Source: Actinoplanes sichuanensis | Lineage (GTDB): Bacteria; Actinomycetota; Actinomycetes; Mycobacteriales; Micromonosporaceae | DNA: 64,000 nucleotides | NCBI RefSeq assembly: GCF_033097365.1 | Contig: NZ_AP028461.1 | Span: 8,122,001 to 8,186,000 of the forward strand | Reading direction: 5' to 3' | Shown here: positions 15,597-25,095 of the stretch, in pieces | How positions within the stretch are numbered: position 1 is the first letter of the stretch | Layout: each line of letters starts with the position of its first letter | The notes under the pieces: model-generated | What the model was told of the DNA's origin: nothing | Seen by the model: only the letters and a program-made list of their open reading frames with translations | Databases searched by the model: none | Translations under genes and position numbers: made by a program

Positions 15597-17458
15597 AGTT
15601 CACCTGCCGCCTGCTCGCGCAGGGCCCGAGCCTGCTGTTCGAGTGAGAAGAGCTCCCCGGCCAGAGCCAGGTACTGATCCTTGTTGGCCACCGGGTTCAG
15701 CCGCTGGACCTTCGATTTCAGATCCCGGATCCGGGTCGCCAGGGCGCCGCCCTGCAACCGGGCCAGGGTGATCTGCACATACCGCGGATCGACCGGCCCG
15801 TCGACGTAGAGCGGCTCCACCGCCAGCTCACCGACCAGCATCTGCCCGCCCATGTCGGCGCACGCGTCACGGACCTTCTCGATCCACACCACGCCGCCGG
15901 TCGCCGAGGACACCCCACCGGCCTGGACGACCGCCTCACGCACCGACTGGAGCACCTGGTCGCCGTAGTTCTCCGAGCCGACCGCGTCGAACATCGGACC
16001 GGCCAGCACCGGTTCCTGCAGGGCCAGCTTCAACGCCTCGCGCTCGACCAACCGCTGCGGCGAATCGGCGGTCGCCGGTGACCGGGGCGCGCGCTGCTGC
16101 TCGGCGGCCTCACCGCGCAGAGCGTTGTTCACCGCCCGCTGCACGGGGTCGAGGTCCATGCCGAGGTCTCCGGCGAGCTTCCGCGCGTACTCCGGACGCT
16201 TCTCCCGGTCCTTGATCTTGGCGACCAGAGGCGCGGCCCGCCGCATCGCCTCGACCCGGCCCTCCACCGTGTCCAGGTCGAAGCGCGAGATGGTCTGCCG
16301 CAGGGCGAAGTCGACGAGCGGCTCACGGCCCGCGATCATGTCGCGGACCGCCAGATCACCGCGGGCCAGCCGCAGCTCACACGGGTCCATGTTGTCCGGC
16401 GAGACGGCGATGAAGGTACGCCCCACGAAGCGCTGGTCCTCCTCGAAGGCCCGCAGCGCCGCCTTCTGCCCGGCCGCGTCCCCGTCGAAGGTGTAGATGA
16501 TCTCGCCGGTGAAGCTGTCGCTGTCCATCAGCAGCCGCCGCAGCACCTGGATGTGGTCGACGCCGAAGGCCGTGCCGCAGGTCGCCACCGCGGTCGGCTC
16601 GCCCGCCTCGTGACAGGCCATCACGTCGGTGTAGCCCTCGACGATAACCGCCCGCCCGCGCTTGGCGATCTCTCGTTTCGCGTGGTCGATGCCATAGAGC
16701 ACATGCGACTTCTTGTAGATCGGCGTCTCCGGCGTGTTCAGGTATTTCGGGCCGTCGTCGTCGTCGAACAGCTTCCGCGCGCCGAACCCGATCACATCAC
16801 CGCTCAGATCACGGATCGGCCAGAGCAGCCGCCGCCGGAACCGGTCGATCAGCGAGCCGGACCGGGCCGGTTTGGACAGTCCGGCCGCGGTCAGCTCCTC
16901 CGCGGTGAACCCCTTCAGCCGCAGGTGCTTGCTCAGCGCATCCCAACTGTCCGGGGCGAAACCACACCCGTACTTCTCGGCGGCGTCGCGCCCGAACCCG
17001 CGCTCGGCGAGGAACTCACGGGCCTTGCGCGCGCCCGGCGACCCGAGCTGCTCCCGGTAGAAGTCGACGGCGGCGGTGTGCGCCGCGATGAGCCGCAGTT
17101 TCTGCCCGGCCTGCGGGCGCGGGGCGGGCGCGGCACCGGTCTCGGTGTCGTAGCGCAGCTGCAGCCCGGCCTTGCCGGCCAGCCGCTCGACCGACTCGAT
17201 GAACGACAGGTGCTCCGCGTCCATCAGGAACTTGATCGCGTCGCCACCCTGGCCGCAGCCATGGCAGAAATAGACATTCCGGGCAGGAGAGACGTTGAAG
17301 GACGGTGTCTTCTCGTCGTGGAAGGGGCACAGCCCCTTCAGGTTGCCGCCACCCGCCGACCGCAGCGTGACCGTCTCGCTGATCACGTCGACGATCGAGG
17401 TCCGGTCGCGGACCAGTGCGATGTCCTCGTCCTTGACCCGTCCCGCCACGGCATACAT
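15593..17458 (-). CDS. dnaG: DNA primase
   Basis: 621 aa. It makes RNA primers at the replication fork. The CHC2 zinc finger is at the N-terminus ([12 protein letters not shown], then [10 protein letters not shown]), followed by the catalytic core with [14 protein letters not shown] and the TOPRIM acidic motif [15 protein letters not shown]-terminal helical domain for helicase contact (residues 440-621) follows. The start could be ATG 17458 or GTG 17449; the second gives [16 protein letters not shown] with better spacing to the AGG site and matches family starts. dgt lies just upstream, and a small conserved gene follows. Confidence 0.97.
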   Translation of the reverse strand: MYAVAGRVKDEDIALVRDRTSIVDVISETVTLRSAGGGNLKGLCPFHDEKTPSFNVSPARNVYFCHGCGQGGDAIKFLMDAEHLSFIESVERLAGKAGLQLRYDTETGAAPAPRPQAGQKLRLIAAHTAAVDFYREQLGSPGARKAREFLAERGFGRDAAEKYGCGFAPDSWDALSKHLRLKGFTAEELTAAGLSKPARSGSLIDRFRRRLLWPIRDLSGDVIGFGARKLFDDDDGPKYLNTPETPIYKKSHVLYGIDHAKREIAKRGRAVIVEGYTDVMACHEAGEPTAVATCGTAFGVDHIQVLRRLLMDSDSFTGEIIYTFDGDAAGQKAALRAFEEDQRFVGRTFIAVSPDNMDPCELRLARGDLAVRDMIAGREPLVDFALRQTISRFDLDTVEGRVEAMRRAAPLVAKIKDREKRPEYARKLAGDLGMDLDPVQRAVNNALRGEAAEQQRAPRSPATADSPQRLVEREALKLALQEPVLAGPMFDAVGSENYGDQVLQSVREAVVQAGGVSSATGGVVWIEKVRDACADMGGQMLVGELAVEPLYVDGPVDPRYVQITLARLQGGALATRIRDLKSKVQRLNPVANKDQYLALAGELFSLEQQARALREQAAGEL

Positions 17459-17476
17459 CCTGCCTCGCCCGGCGGG

Positions 17477-18715
17477 TCAGCCGCCAGCAGGGTCCCGTCG
17501 TGTCCCGACGATTGCGGAATGCCAGGCCACGGCCGCGTGGTCGGTCAGCGACGCGACCTGGTCGATCACCACCCGCAGGGCGGCGTCATCGTCGGCGGCG
17601 GCCTCGTGCAGGGGTCGGAAGAGCGGATCCAACCGCTGCGGGGTACGGGTGAGCGCCTCCACCAGCTCGGCCAGGATGGTGCGCTGTTGCGCATACCACT
17701 GCTCGGCCGCCCGGGACCGCATCACGTAGCGCAGCGCCATGCCCTTGAGCAGCGCGCACTGGTTGCGGACGGTACGCGGGACGATCAGGTCTGCGGCGTA
17801 GCGGCGCAGCGGCTCGGTGCCGAAGCGGCTCTGGGTGGCGCCGACCGCGGAGGCCACGAACCGACCGGTGAGCACGCTGGTCATGCGTTTGAGGGCGATC
17901 AGCGCGTCGTACCCGCCGTCGTATCCGGCGACCCCGGCGACGGCCGGATCGGCGAGCAGCAGGTCGAGTGCGGCGCCCAGGTCGTCGAGGCTCTCGTCGG
18001 AGTAGGTGGCGGCCACGTCGGTGCAGAGCGCGGCCCGTTCGGCCGGATCGTCGATCAGCTCACGCAGGTTGAGGTAGCCGCCGTGCACGCCGTCCTCGAC
18101 GTCGTGCACCGAGTAGGCGACGTCGTCGGCCCAGTCCATCACCTGGGCTTCGAGGCACCGGCGGTCGTCGTCGCGGCCGTCGCGGAGCCACTCGAAGACC
18201 GGCCGGTCGTCGGCGTAGACACCGAACTTGCGGTAGCCGGGCCGGCGGAACCACGGGTACTTGGAGCAGGCGTCGAGGGTGGCGCGGGTCAGGTTGAGTC
18301 CGGCGCCGGGGACCTTCGCCTCCAGCCTGGTGATCACCCGCAGGGTCTGCGCGTTGCCCTCGAAGCCGCCGCAGGGTTCGGCGGCCAGGTCGAGGGCGGC
18401 CTCGCCGTTGTGACCGAAGGGCGGGTGGCCCAGATCGTGGGCGAGACCGGCGACGTCGACGATGTCGGGGTCGCAGCCGAGACGAGCGCCCATCTCGCGG
18501 GAGATCTGGGCGACTTCGAGGGAGTGGGTGAGCCGGGTCCGCAGGAAGTCGTCGGACCCGGCGGTGTGCACCTGGGTCTTGGCGGCCAGGCGGCGGAACC
18601 CGGCGGAGTGGAGTACCCGGGCCCGGTCGCGCTGGTAGGGGGTACGTCCGTACCCGCTGTCCTTGGCGGGCTCGGCTGCCCATCTCTGGGCGTCGGCGGC
18701 CGTCATGATCCCCAC
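17477..18715 (-). CDS. dgt: Deoxyguanosinetriphosphate triphosphohydrolase-like protein
   Basis: 412 aa; ATG 18715 or ATG 18706 may be the start. HD-domain metal ligands are visible: His in [12 protein letters not shown], the HD pair in [16 protein letters not shown] and a distal Asp in [18 protein letters not shown]. The family removes triphosphate from dNTPs and limits nucleotide pools. It lies 18 bp upstream of dnaG on the same strand, a common actinobacterial arrangement that links dNTP control with replication. Only 36 bp separate it from the divergent chemoreceptor gene. Confidence 0.93.
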   Translation of the reverse strand: MGIMTAADAQRWAAEPAKDSGYGRTPYQRDRARVLHSAGFRRLAAKTQVHTAGSDDFLRTRLTHSLEVAQISREMGARLGCDPDIVDVAGLAHDLGHPPFGHNGEAALDLAAEPCGGFEGNAQTLRVITRLEAKVPGAGLNLTRATLDACSKYPWFRRPGYRKFGVYADDRPVFEWLRDGRDDDRRCLEAQVMDWADDVAYSVHDVEDGVHGGYLNLRELIDDPAERAALCTDVAATYSDESLDDLGAALDLLLADPAVAGVAGYDGGYDALIALKRMTSVLTGRFVASAVGATQSRFGTEPLRRYAADLIVPRTVRNQCALLKGMALRYVMRSRAAEQWYAQQRTILAELVEALTRTPQRLDPLFRPLHEAAADDDAALRVVIDQVASLTDHAAVAWHSAIVGTRRDPAGG

Positions 18716-18751
18716 CCTAAGCCGAATGTCCGGGTTGCCGATGGGTCAACC

Positions 18752-20317
18752 GTGGGGATCTCCATCGTCGGCCGCCTGGTGCTGCTGGGTGGCGCCGGAC
18801 TGTTCGCGGTCGCGCTGGTCACGGGTTTCGCCGTGCGCAACTCCGAGGACCAGAATGCGGCGAACGAGGAGATAGCCAGGGTCAGCTCGGCGATGAGCAG
18901 TCAGTGGAACGCGGACATGATGCACGACGCGTTACGGGCCGACGTGATGTCGGCGATGTTCGCGACCACACCACAGCAGCGGGAAGAGTACGAGGTCGAC
19001 GCGGTGTCCGAGCACGCGCAGACGATGCTCGACAAGTTCGACGAGGCGTCGAAGCTGGTGCCGGAGTCGTTGCGGGGAGAGTACGAGACCACCCGCCCGG
19101 AGATCATCAAGTACGGCGACCTGGCGAAGTCGGCGGTGGCCACCGCGGCGACCGACCGGGCCGCCGCGCAGCAGTCGCTGGCGGCGTTCCTGGAGCAGTT
19201 CAGCGCTCTGGAGGAGAGTCTGGGCGGGCTCGACGACGCGGTGCTGCAGGAGGTCGACGCCGCCAGTGCGCGGGGCCGGGAGGCCGGCCGGACGAGCTCG
19301 ACGTTCATCCAGCTGGCGGCCGGTGTGGCGATCCTGCTGACACTGGTCGTGTGTGTGCTGACGGTGCGGGCGTTACGGAAGCCGTTACGGGGCATGCGGG
19401 AGACGTTGCGGACGCTGGCGCAGCGGGACCTGACGGTACGGGCACCGATCGTCAACCGGGACGAGTTCGGCGAGATGGCGCAGGCCCTGAACGAGGCGAT
19501 GTCGGCGTTGCAGACCACCGTGGCGGCGACCGCGGAGCGGGTGAACACGCTGAGCGAGGCGAGTGACGAGCTGCAGATGCTCTCCGGGGAGTTGGACGGT
19601 TCGGCCGAGGAGACGTCGAAGCAGGCGCGGAGTGCCGACGAGTCGGCGGTGCACGTGTCGGGGTCGGTGGGCGACATGATGGCGGCCACCGACGAACTGT
19701 CCGCGTCGATCCGGGAGATCGCCCGGCAGACCGCGACCGCCTCGTCGACCACGCACGAGGCGACGACCAGCGCGAACCGGACGGCGGAGGCGGTGGGCCG
19801 GCTCAGTGACGCGAGCCGGGAGGTGGGCGACATCGTGCGGATGATCACGAACATCGCCGAACAGACGAACCTGCTGGCGCTGAACGCGAGCATCGAGGCG
19901 GCCCGGGCCGGGCATGCCGGCAAGGGGTTCGCGGTGGTGGCGACCGAGGTCAAGGACCTGGCCGGGGAGACGGCGCGGGCGACCGGGGAGATCACCGCGA
20001 AGATCCACGCGATTCAGGAGATGACCGAGAGCACGGCGCAGGCAATCGAGGCGATCACGGCGGTCATCGGGCGGATCGACGACGGTCAGCGGACGATCGC
20101 GGCGGCCGTCGAGCAGCAGTCGGCGACGACCGACGTGCTGGCCCGGAACGTGGGCGCGGTGCAGACGGCGGCGTCGGACATCAGCGGTACGGTCTCGCAC
20201 ATCACGTCGTCGAGCGCGTTCACCGCGGAGGGCGCGAACACCACCCGGCACTCGGCCGGTCTGGTCAGCACCGCGGCCGACGACATCCGCGGCCTGATCA
20301 GCCAGTTCAAGTACTAG
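18752..20317 (+). CDS. Methyl-accepting chemotaxis protein
   Basis: 521 aa from GTG 18752; upstream codons belong to the opposite strand's gene. A first membrane helix at residues 6-27 ([18 protein letters not shown]) and a second near 190-212 ([20 protein letters not shown]) enclose an extracytoplasmic helical bundle. A HAMP domain ([19 protein letters not shown]) and the signalling domain follow, with its hairpin tip ([20 protein letters not shown], then [15 protein letters not shown]). Ends LISQFKY. It senses an unknown stimulus and controls CheA. No other chemotaxis gene is in the window. Its end overlaps the convergent VOC gene by 4 bp. Confidence 0.95.
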   Translation: MGISIVGRLVLLGGAGLFAVALVTGFAVRNSEDQNAANEEIARVSSAMSSQWNADMMHDALRADVMSAMFATTPQQREEYEVDAVSEHAQTMLDKFDEASKLVPESLRGEYETTRPEIIKYGDLAKSAVATAATDRAAAQQSLAAFLEQFSALEESLGGLDDAVLQEVDAASARGREAGRTSSTFIQLAAGVAILLTLVVCVLTVRALRKPLRGMRETLRTLAQRDLTVRAPIVNRDEFGEMAQALNEAMSALQTTVAATAERVNTLSEASDELQMLSGELDGSAEETSKQARSADESAVHVSGSVGDMMAATDELSASIREIARQTATASSTTHEATTSANRTAEAVGRLSDASREVGDIVRMITNIAEQTNLLALNASIEAARAGHAGKGFAVVATEVKDLAGETARATGEITAKIHAIQEMTESTAQAIEAITAVIGRIDDGQRTIAAAVEQQSATTDVLARNVGAVQTAASDISGTVSHITSSSAFTAEGANTTRHSAGLVSTAADDIRGLISQFKY

Positions 20318-20661
20318 CGGCCGGCGAGCACGCAGAACTCGTTGCCCTCGGGGTCGGCCAGGACGACCCAGGGCACGTCGCCCTGGCCGATGTCGACGGA
20401 TCGGGCACCCATCCCGACCAGGCGTTTCACCTCGGCCTCCTGGTCGTCCGGACGCAGGTCGATGTGCAGGCGGTTCTTGCCCTTCTTGGGATCGGTGACC
20501 GGGGTGAACAGCAGACCGGGCATCTCGGCCGGGGTGCGGCGGATCTCCACCTCGTCTGGCGCCTCGTTGACGATCACGTAGCCGAGCGCCTCGGCCCACC
20601 ATCGGGCGAGCCGCGCCGGGTCCTCGGCGTCCACCACGACCTGTTCCCACCGACTGGGCAC
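20314..20661 (-). CDS. VOC (glyoxalase/bleomycin resistance) family protein
   Basis: 115 aa, one VOC module: [20 protein letters not shown] at the start, [12 protein letters not shown], a central [11 protein letters not shown] and the closing [12 protein letters not shown]. His and Glu positions typical of metal binding are present in RLHIDL and NEFCVL. Such small proteins dimerise and act as dioxygenases, isomerases or antibiotic-binding proteins. Nothing in the context points to a substrate. Confidence 0.85.
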   Translation of the reverse strand: MPSRWEQVVVDAEDPARLARWWAEALGYVIVNEAPDEVEIRRTPAEMPGLLFTPVTDPKKGKNRLHIDLRPDDQEAEVKRLVGMGARSVDIGQGDVPWVVLADPEGNEFCVLAGR

Positions 20662-20798
20662 AAAACCTCCCTGATCGACATATGACGATCAGGTTACGTG
20701 ACCTCGGGGTGCCGGTCATGGCGAACGCGGCAACCGGCTCACGGTGACGCACAGAACGTGCGACTTGTGGTCTCAGGGTCACCGGAGGATGGCCCACG

Positions 20799-21230
20799 GT
20801 GGCGGACAAGAGACGTCCGAACGAGACCGAAGCGCTGAGGAGTGAAGTGCCCGGCGTCGACCACTGTCTACAGGAGGCCATGACGATCCCCGGCGCTGTC
20901 GGGGCCAGCATCGTCGACTACACGACGGGCTTCCCGGTCGCCACGACCGGTGCAGCGCCCAATGAGGACCACGAGGCCGCGGCGGCCGGAACTGCCGAGG
21001 TGGTCCAGGCCGCGAACAGCCGCTCGCTGTTCGTCTCGGCGATACCGCACGACCTGCTCGAAGACCTGATCATCACCACCGCCGGGGGCTATCACCTCCT
21101 ACGGCTGGTCCAGACCGAGTTCGACAGCCGCCTGGTGCTCTACGTGTGGCTGGACCGGGTTCGCGGCAATCTCGCCGTGGCCCGTCGCAAGATGCATCGC
21201 CTGGTCGACGAGCTGGTCGCCCAGCAATGA
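20799..21230 (+). CDS. Roadblock/LC7 domain protein 1
   Basis: 143 aa from GTG 20799, with GGAGG 11 nt upstream. A charged N-terminal tail precedes the Roadblock fold: CLQEAMTIPGAVGASIVDYT, a helix with EDHEAAAAGTAEVVQAA, and strands around LEDLIITTAGGYHLLRLV and RLVLYVWLDRVRGNLAVAR. Roadblock proteins are small GTPase-binding or GTPase-activating scaffolds. This is the first of four genes in a tight operon (4-nt overlap with the next), and no GTPase gene is present in it. Confidence 0.88.
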   Translation: MADKRRPNETEALRSEVPGVDHCLQEAMTIPGAVGASIVDYTTGFPVATTGAAPNEDHEAAAAGTAEVVQAANSRSLFVSAIPHDLLEDLIITTAGGYHLLRLVQTEFDSRLVLYVWLDRVRGNLAVARRKMHRLVDELVAQQ

Positions 21231-22264
21231 CACACCCACTGACCATTAAGGAGCGATCGGTGGCCCGCACGAGGACCGCAGCGCCCGGGGACCTGCTGAC
21301 GCGGGTCGCCGGCGAGCGGCAGACCGGAGCGCTGCTGGTCGGCGGCCATCCGGGCGGTGCGGTCTACGTGTTCGAGGGCCGGGTCATCTACGCCGAGTCG
21401 ACGTCCGCTCCGGGGGTGGGCGAGCTGCTCACCTCGTCCGGGCGGCTGGCCGGGCGGACCTGGCAGAGCGCGTTCGATCTGGGTGCGTCCACGGCCCGGG
21501 TCGGCCGGCTGCTGGTCGAGCAGGGCCATCTCACCCAGGGCGAGCTCGAGCTGTGTGTGCTCGGCGCCACCTATGACGCGGCGTACTTCGTGCTCGCCGA
21601 CCGGGCGGCACCAGCCGAGTTCCGGCCCGGCGCGACACACTGGCTGGGGCCCGTCGTGCACATCGACGCGGCCGCGGTGGACCGGGAGGTCGCCCGCCGG
21701 ATCGGGCTCCTCGACGGGATCTTCCCGAACCCGCTGATCGACGTGGCGCCGGTGATCCCGGCGGCCCGGCCACCCCGGGAACGGGTCACGATCACCGCGC
21801 CGCAGTGGGAGCTGCTGGTCCAGGCGGACGGCCAGCGCACCCCGGCCGACCTGGCCCAACTGCTGGGGCGGGCGGGTTACGCGATCATCCAGGAACTGCG
21901 CCGGATGGCCGCTGCGGGACTGATCGAGCCACCCCAGTCGCACGCCGACACGCGTGAGTTCGTCCGCCTCCCCCAGCCACGGGGGGCCTCGGTTCCGCTG
22001 GGCGGGGCGGCTGCGGTGGCCGTACCCGTGATGCCCGGGCCGGAACCCGCGGCGCGGCACCCGCCGTCGCACGGTGACCCGACGCCTGCGCCGGCGCCGC
22101 CCGGTGAGCACGATTCCGGCCCGATCCGGCCGCCGCGGCTGGCCCGCCGAAAACCCGGCGCGAAGCTGCCCAAGGAGTTCGCGGGCGAAAGCCCACCGGT
22201 GCACCAGGGCACCGACGAGGTCCTGCTCAAGCGCATCCGCACCGCACTGAGGGCACTGCGGTGA
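21227..22264 (+). CDS. DUF4388 (PATAN-like) domain protein
   Basis: 345 aa from ATG 21227, which overlaps the upstream stop. GTG 21260, preceded by AAGGAG, is an equally good or better start (334 aa). Residues 20-110 fit DUF4388: LLTRVAGERQTGALLVGG, AVYVFEGRVIYAES, GVGELLTSSGRL. A winged-helix-like part with LAQLLGRAGYAIIQELRRMA follows (about 215-245), then a Pro/Ala-rich linker and a basic C-terminus. DUF4388 occurs in cyanobacterial PatA-type regulators of motility and development. Here it is embedded between Roadblock genes, so the products probably bind each other. Confidence 0.8.
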   Translation: MTHPLTIKERSVARTRTAAPGDLLTRVAGERQTGALLVGGHPGGAVYVFEGRVIYAESTSAPGVGELLTSSGRLAGRTWQSAFDLGASTARVGRLLVEQGHLTQGELELCVLGATYDAAYFVLADRAAPAEFRPGATHWLGPVVHIDAAAVDREVARRIGLLDGIFPNPLIDVAPVIPAARPPRERVTITAPQWELLVQADGQRTPADLAQLLGRAGYAIIQELRRMAAAGLIEPPQSHADTREFVRLPQPRGASVPLGGAAAVAVPVMPGPEPAARHPPSHGDPTPAPAPPGEHDSGPIRPPRLARRKPGAKLPKEFAGESPPVHQGTDEVLLKRIRTALRALR

Positions 22265-22304
22265 CGCGCGCACCCCCGACCAGCCGAAGGAGCGAGGAAG
22301 CGGA

Positions 22305-22793
22305 ATGACGGTGGATCCGGCGGTACTCGAGGAACTCGGGCGCCTGCGCAGCAGGTTGCCGGAACTGTCCGGCAGCGTCCTCGCCACCGCCGACGGGCTG
22401 GTCGTGGCGCACGACTCGCACGGCATCGAGCCGGACACCCTGGCCGCGCTGGCCGCGGCCCATCTGGCCCTGGCCCGGCGGTTCGCCCACGCGGTGAACC
22501 ACGGTGACCTGCGGGAGTCCGTGGTCGAGTGCGACGGCGGCTACATCACGTCGTACACCGCGGGCCCGAACGCGCTGCTCACCGTGGTGACGTCGGGCGA
22601 CGCGAACCTCGCCATGGTGCACCTGGAAGCACGCCGGTGCGTACGCCGGCTGATCCGGATCATGGCCCTGGAGACGGCTCCTCAGCTGCGCCCGGAGATC
22701 CCCACACAGGCGGGACCACCGACCCCGCTCGCCCGGCGGACCCCGATGGCAACCCTGCCGAACATGGCCCGTCGCCGCCAGGCGACCGGCTGA
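22305..22793 (+). CDS. Roadblock/LC7 domain protein 2
   Basis: 162 aa; ATG 22305 follows GGAGCGAGG. Roadblock signature LSGSVLATADGLVVAHDSHG, then AALAAAHLALARRFAHA, VVECDGGYITSYTAGPNALL and ANLAMVHLEARRCVRRL. A 35-residue Pro/Arg-rich tail is extra. It differs from the other two Roadblock proteins of the operon and is closer to the MglB-like and cvn-cluster type. Confidence 0.88.
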   Translation: MTVDPAVLEELGRLRSRLPELSGSVLATADGLVVAHDSHGIEPDTLAALAAAHLALARRFAHAVNHGDLRESVVECDGGYITSYTAGPNALLTVVTSGDANLAMVHLEARRCVRRLIRIMALETAPQLRPEIPTQAGPPTPLARRTPMATLPNMARRRQATG

Positions 22794-22826
22794 CCCACCA
22801 CCCACCACAACGGAGGAACGATTCCC

Positions 22827-23198
22827 ATGCCCGACATGGACACCGCACTCAAGGAAATCATGGAGATCGACGGCTGCATCGGCGTCGCGCTCGTGGACCA
22901 CACCAGTGGTATGGCCCTGGGCACCCTCGGCGGCGGCAAGGAACTCGACCTGACGGTCGCGGCGGCCGGCAACACCGACGTGGTCCGGGCCAAGCTGCGG
23001 GCGATGGAGATGCTCAACCTCTCCGAGAAGATCGAGGACATCCTGATCACGCTGGATACGCAGTACCACATGATCCGGCCGCTGACGAGCAGATCGGGGA
23101 AGGGCCTCTTCCTCTACGTGGCGCTGCGGCGGGACCGTGCGAATCTCGCGATGTCCCGACACCAACTGCGCCGCATCGAGAACGATCTCGACGTCTGA
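22827..23198 (+). CDS. Roadblock/LC7 domain protein 3
   Basis: 123 aa; ATG 22827 has GGAGG 11 nt upstream. One Roadblock domain: LKEIMEIDGCIGVALVDHTS, KELDLTVAAAGNTDVVRAKL, IEDILITLDTQYHMIRPL and GKGLFLYVALRRDRANLAMS. It resembles Roadblock protein 1 in spacing and strand pattern. Last gene of the operon, with a strong hairpin after the stop. Confidence 0.88.
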   Translation: MPDMDTALKEIMEIDGCIGVALVDHTSGMALGTLGGGKELDLTVAAAGNTDVVRAKLRAMEMLNLSEKIEDILITLDTQYHMIRPLTSRSGKGLFLYVALRRDRANLAMSRHQLRRIENDLDV

Positions 23199-23233
23199 CC
23201 TCGAGGCGTGTCCGAGACGTGATCGCCACCCCT

Positions 23234-23264
23234 GGCGGGGAGGGCCCGCACCGCCCTCCCCGCC
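23234..23264 (+). terminator. Terminator of the Roadblock operon
   Basis: GGCGGGGAGGGC and GCCCTCCCCGCC form a perfect 12-bp stem with a 7-nt loop, 36 nt after the last stop. Confidence 0.75.
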
Positions 23265-23332
23265 CCCGGCGACCGTAATCAAGGTTTCCGGGTTGTTTCC
23301 CTTGCTGTCGGATCGAGGCCCGTGCATCCTGT

Positions 23333-23350
23333 CTTTGCAGCGCTGCAAAG
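23333..23350. promoter_or_regulatory. 18-bp perfect palindrome, probable repressor operator
   Basis: CTTTGCAGCGCTGCAAAG, centred 58 bp before the start of the first GH43 gene. The CG-centred symmetry and size are typical of LacI-family operators, which often control glycoside hydrolase genes. No LacI gene is in the window and no second copy was found upstream of the other two GH43 genes. Confidence 0.65.
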
Positions 23351-23398
23351 AGGTGTGCCAGCACCGGGCGCCGCGCCACATCCGTCTGTGAGGGCCTT

Positions 23399-25018
23399 GT
23401 GAGAATTCTCGGCGCACTGCTCGCCGCCATCCTTCTGACCGCGGTACCCGTGGTGCCGGCATCGGCCGCGCCGCCGGTGACCGCCGACCCCGACCCGGTG
23501 GCCCACGATCCGACGCTGATCAGGCAGGGCCGCTGGTACTACGAGATCATCACCGGGGACAGCGGCACCCGCACCTACCTGCCGATCCGCCGGTCCACCG
23601 ACCTGATCCACTGGACGTACACCGGCACCGTCTTCGACACCCCGCCGGCCTGGGTGGTCGAAGAGCTCGGGGTCACCCCGGCCGACTTCTGGGCGCCGGA
23701 CATCAACTTCTTCGACGGCGAGTACCACCTGTACTACGCGGCCTCGTCGTTCGGCACCAACAACTCGGTGATCGGGCTGGCCACCACGAAGTCGCTGGAC
23801 AAGCCGCAGTGGGTGGACCGGGGCTTGGTCCTGCGCACCACCGCCGGCGTCGAGGACGTGAACGCGATCGACCCGGACGTCAGCTTCGACCGGGCCGGGA
23901 ACGCGTACCTGTCGTACGGCTCGTTCTGGGACGGTCTGCGGATGCGCCGGCTGGACGTGCGGTCCGGGCTGCTGTCGGCGACCGACACCACCGAGTACCG
24001 GATCGCCTCCCGGGGTGGGATGGCGATCGAGGGGCCGTCGATCACCCACCACGGCGGCTGGTACTACCTGTTCGTCAGTTTCGACTTCTGCTGCCGCGGG
24101 GTGGACAGCGACTACCGGGTGATGGTCGGTCGGTCCCGGAACATCACCGGGCCGTATGTGGACGCCACCGGCCGGGCACTGACCGAGGGCGGCGGCACGC
24201 AGATCCTGGCCGGCTACCACGACTTCGCCGGCCCCGGGCACGGTGACGTCTACGGCGACCTGTTCGCGCACCACTACTACGACAGGGCCGACGACGGCGC
24301 ACCGAAGGGCTCGATCCGGAAGATCTCCTGGGTCGACGGCTGGCCGAGGCTGTCCGACCCGCTCAGCGGCAACCGCGGGTACGGCCACGGCGACGCCTAC
24401 GTCCAGCTGGTCCACCGGGACAGCGACGCCGTGCTGGCCAACCCCTCCTGCGGTTACGAGGGCGCCGACATCACCCTCGCGGCGGCCGGGACGACCGACA
24501 CCTGCCTGCAGTGGCAGCTCATCGACCGCGGCAACGGCCTGGTGAGCCTGACCAACCGGCACAGCAACAAGGTGGCCGAGGTGGCCGCCTGTATCAACGC
24601 CGAGGGCGCCCGGGTGGCGCAGTGGGGCTGGCTGGCCAACGACTGCCAGCGGTTCCGGCTGACGCCGAGCTCGGAGGGCTGGTCGCGGATCGTGAACCCG
24701 CTGGCCGGCCGGGCCCTGCAGCCGGCCGCCTGTGGCGGTGCGGGCGCGGCGGTGCAGACCCACACCCTCGGTACCTGCCAGGACTTCCGCATCCAGCCGG
24801 TGGGTGACGTGCTGCTGACCGACGTGGCGAACACCACCCGGATCGGCAACCGCTGGCGGTTCACGCACGTCGACGACGGCTGGTACCGGGTCACCGATTC
24901 ACTGACCCGCCGGTCGCTCGGCGGCACGTACTGGCGGATCGAGGCACTGACCACCGGCGGGTACCGGCTGGTCGGCATGAACGGCCGGACCAGGGAGGTT
25001 CTGCTGCTGACTCCGTGA
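23399..25018 (+). CDS. Secreted GH43 arabinanase-like enzyme with ricin-type C-terminal domain
   Basis: 539 aa from GTG 23399; signal peptide ending near ASAAPP. The five-bladed GH43 propeller shows the catalytic Asp in VAHDPTLIRQG, a transition-state Asp in NAIDPDVSFDR and the general acid Glu in IEGPSITHHGG. WAPDINFFDGEYHLYYAASS is also typical of endo-1,5-alpha-L-arabinanases. From about residue 340 a beta-trefoil of ricin/CBM13 type follows with partly lost QxW motifs (LQWQL, CQRFRL). It cleaves arabinan side chains of plant pectin outside the cell. An operator-like palindrome precedes it. Confidence 0.88.
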   Translation: MRILGALLAAILLTAVPVVPASAAPPVTADPDPVAHDPTLIRQGRWYYEIITGDSGTRTYLPIRRSTDLIHWTYTGTVFDTPPAWVVEELGVTPADFWAPDINFFDGEYHLYYAASSFGTNNSVIGLATTKSLDKPQWVDRGLVLRTTAGVEDVNAIDPDVSFDRAGNAYLSYGSFWDGLRMRRLDVRSGLLSATDTTEYRIASRGGMAIEGPSITHHGGWYYLFVSFDFCCRGVDSDYRVMVGRSRNITGPYVDATGRALTEGGGTQILAGYHDFAGPGHGDVYGDLFAHHYYDRADDGAPKGSIRKISWVDGWPRLSDPLSGNRGYGHGDAYVQLVHRDSDAVLANPSCGYEGADITLAAAGTTDTCLQWQLIDRGNGLVSLTNRHSNKVAEVAACINAEGARVAQWGWLANDCQRFRLTPSSEGWSRIVNPLAGRALQPAACGGAGAAVQTHTLGTCQDFRIQPVGDVLLTDVANTTRIGNRWRFTHVDDGWYRVTDSLTRRSLGGTYWRIEALTTGGYRLVGMNGRTREVLLLTP

Positions 25019-25095
25019 CCGTCCGGCCGCTCGGCGGTCACGGCAGCCGGGGTCCTGGCCGGGAACCAGGACCCCGGCAACTACCATTGGCCTCC

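Noticed and set aside
16553..18751. Upstream extension of the chemoreceptor frame (1254 codons in total)
   Set aside because: This part is antisense to dnaG and dgt, both certain genes. The receptor begins at its first membrane helix after GTG 18752.
19385..20911. 508-codon frame on the minus strand
   Set aside because: Antisense of the chemoreceptor signalling domain. The true VOC gene lies in another frame at 20314-20661.
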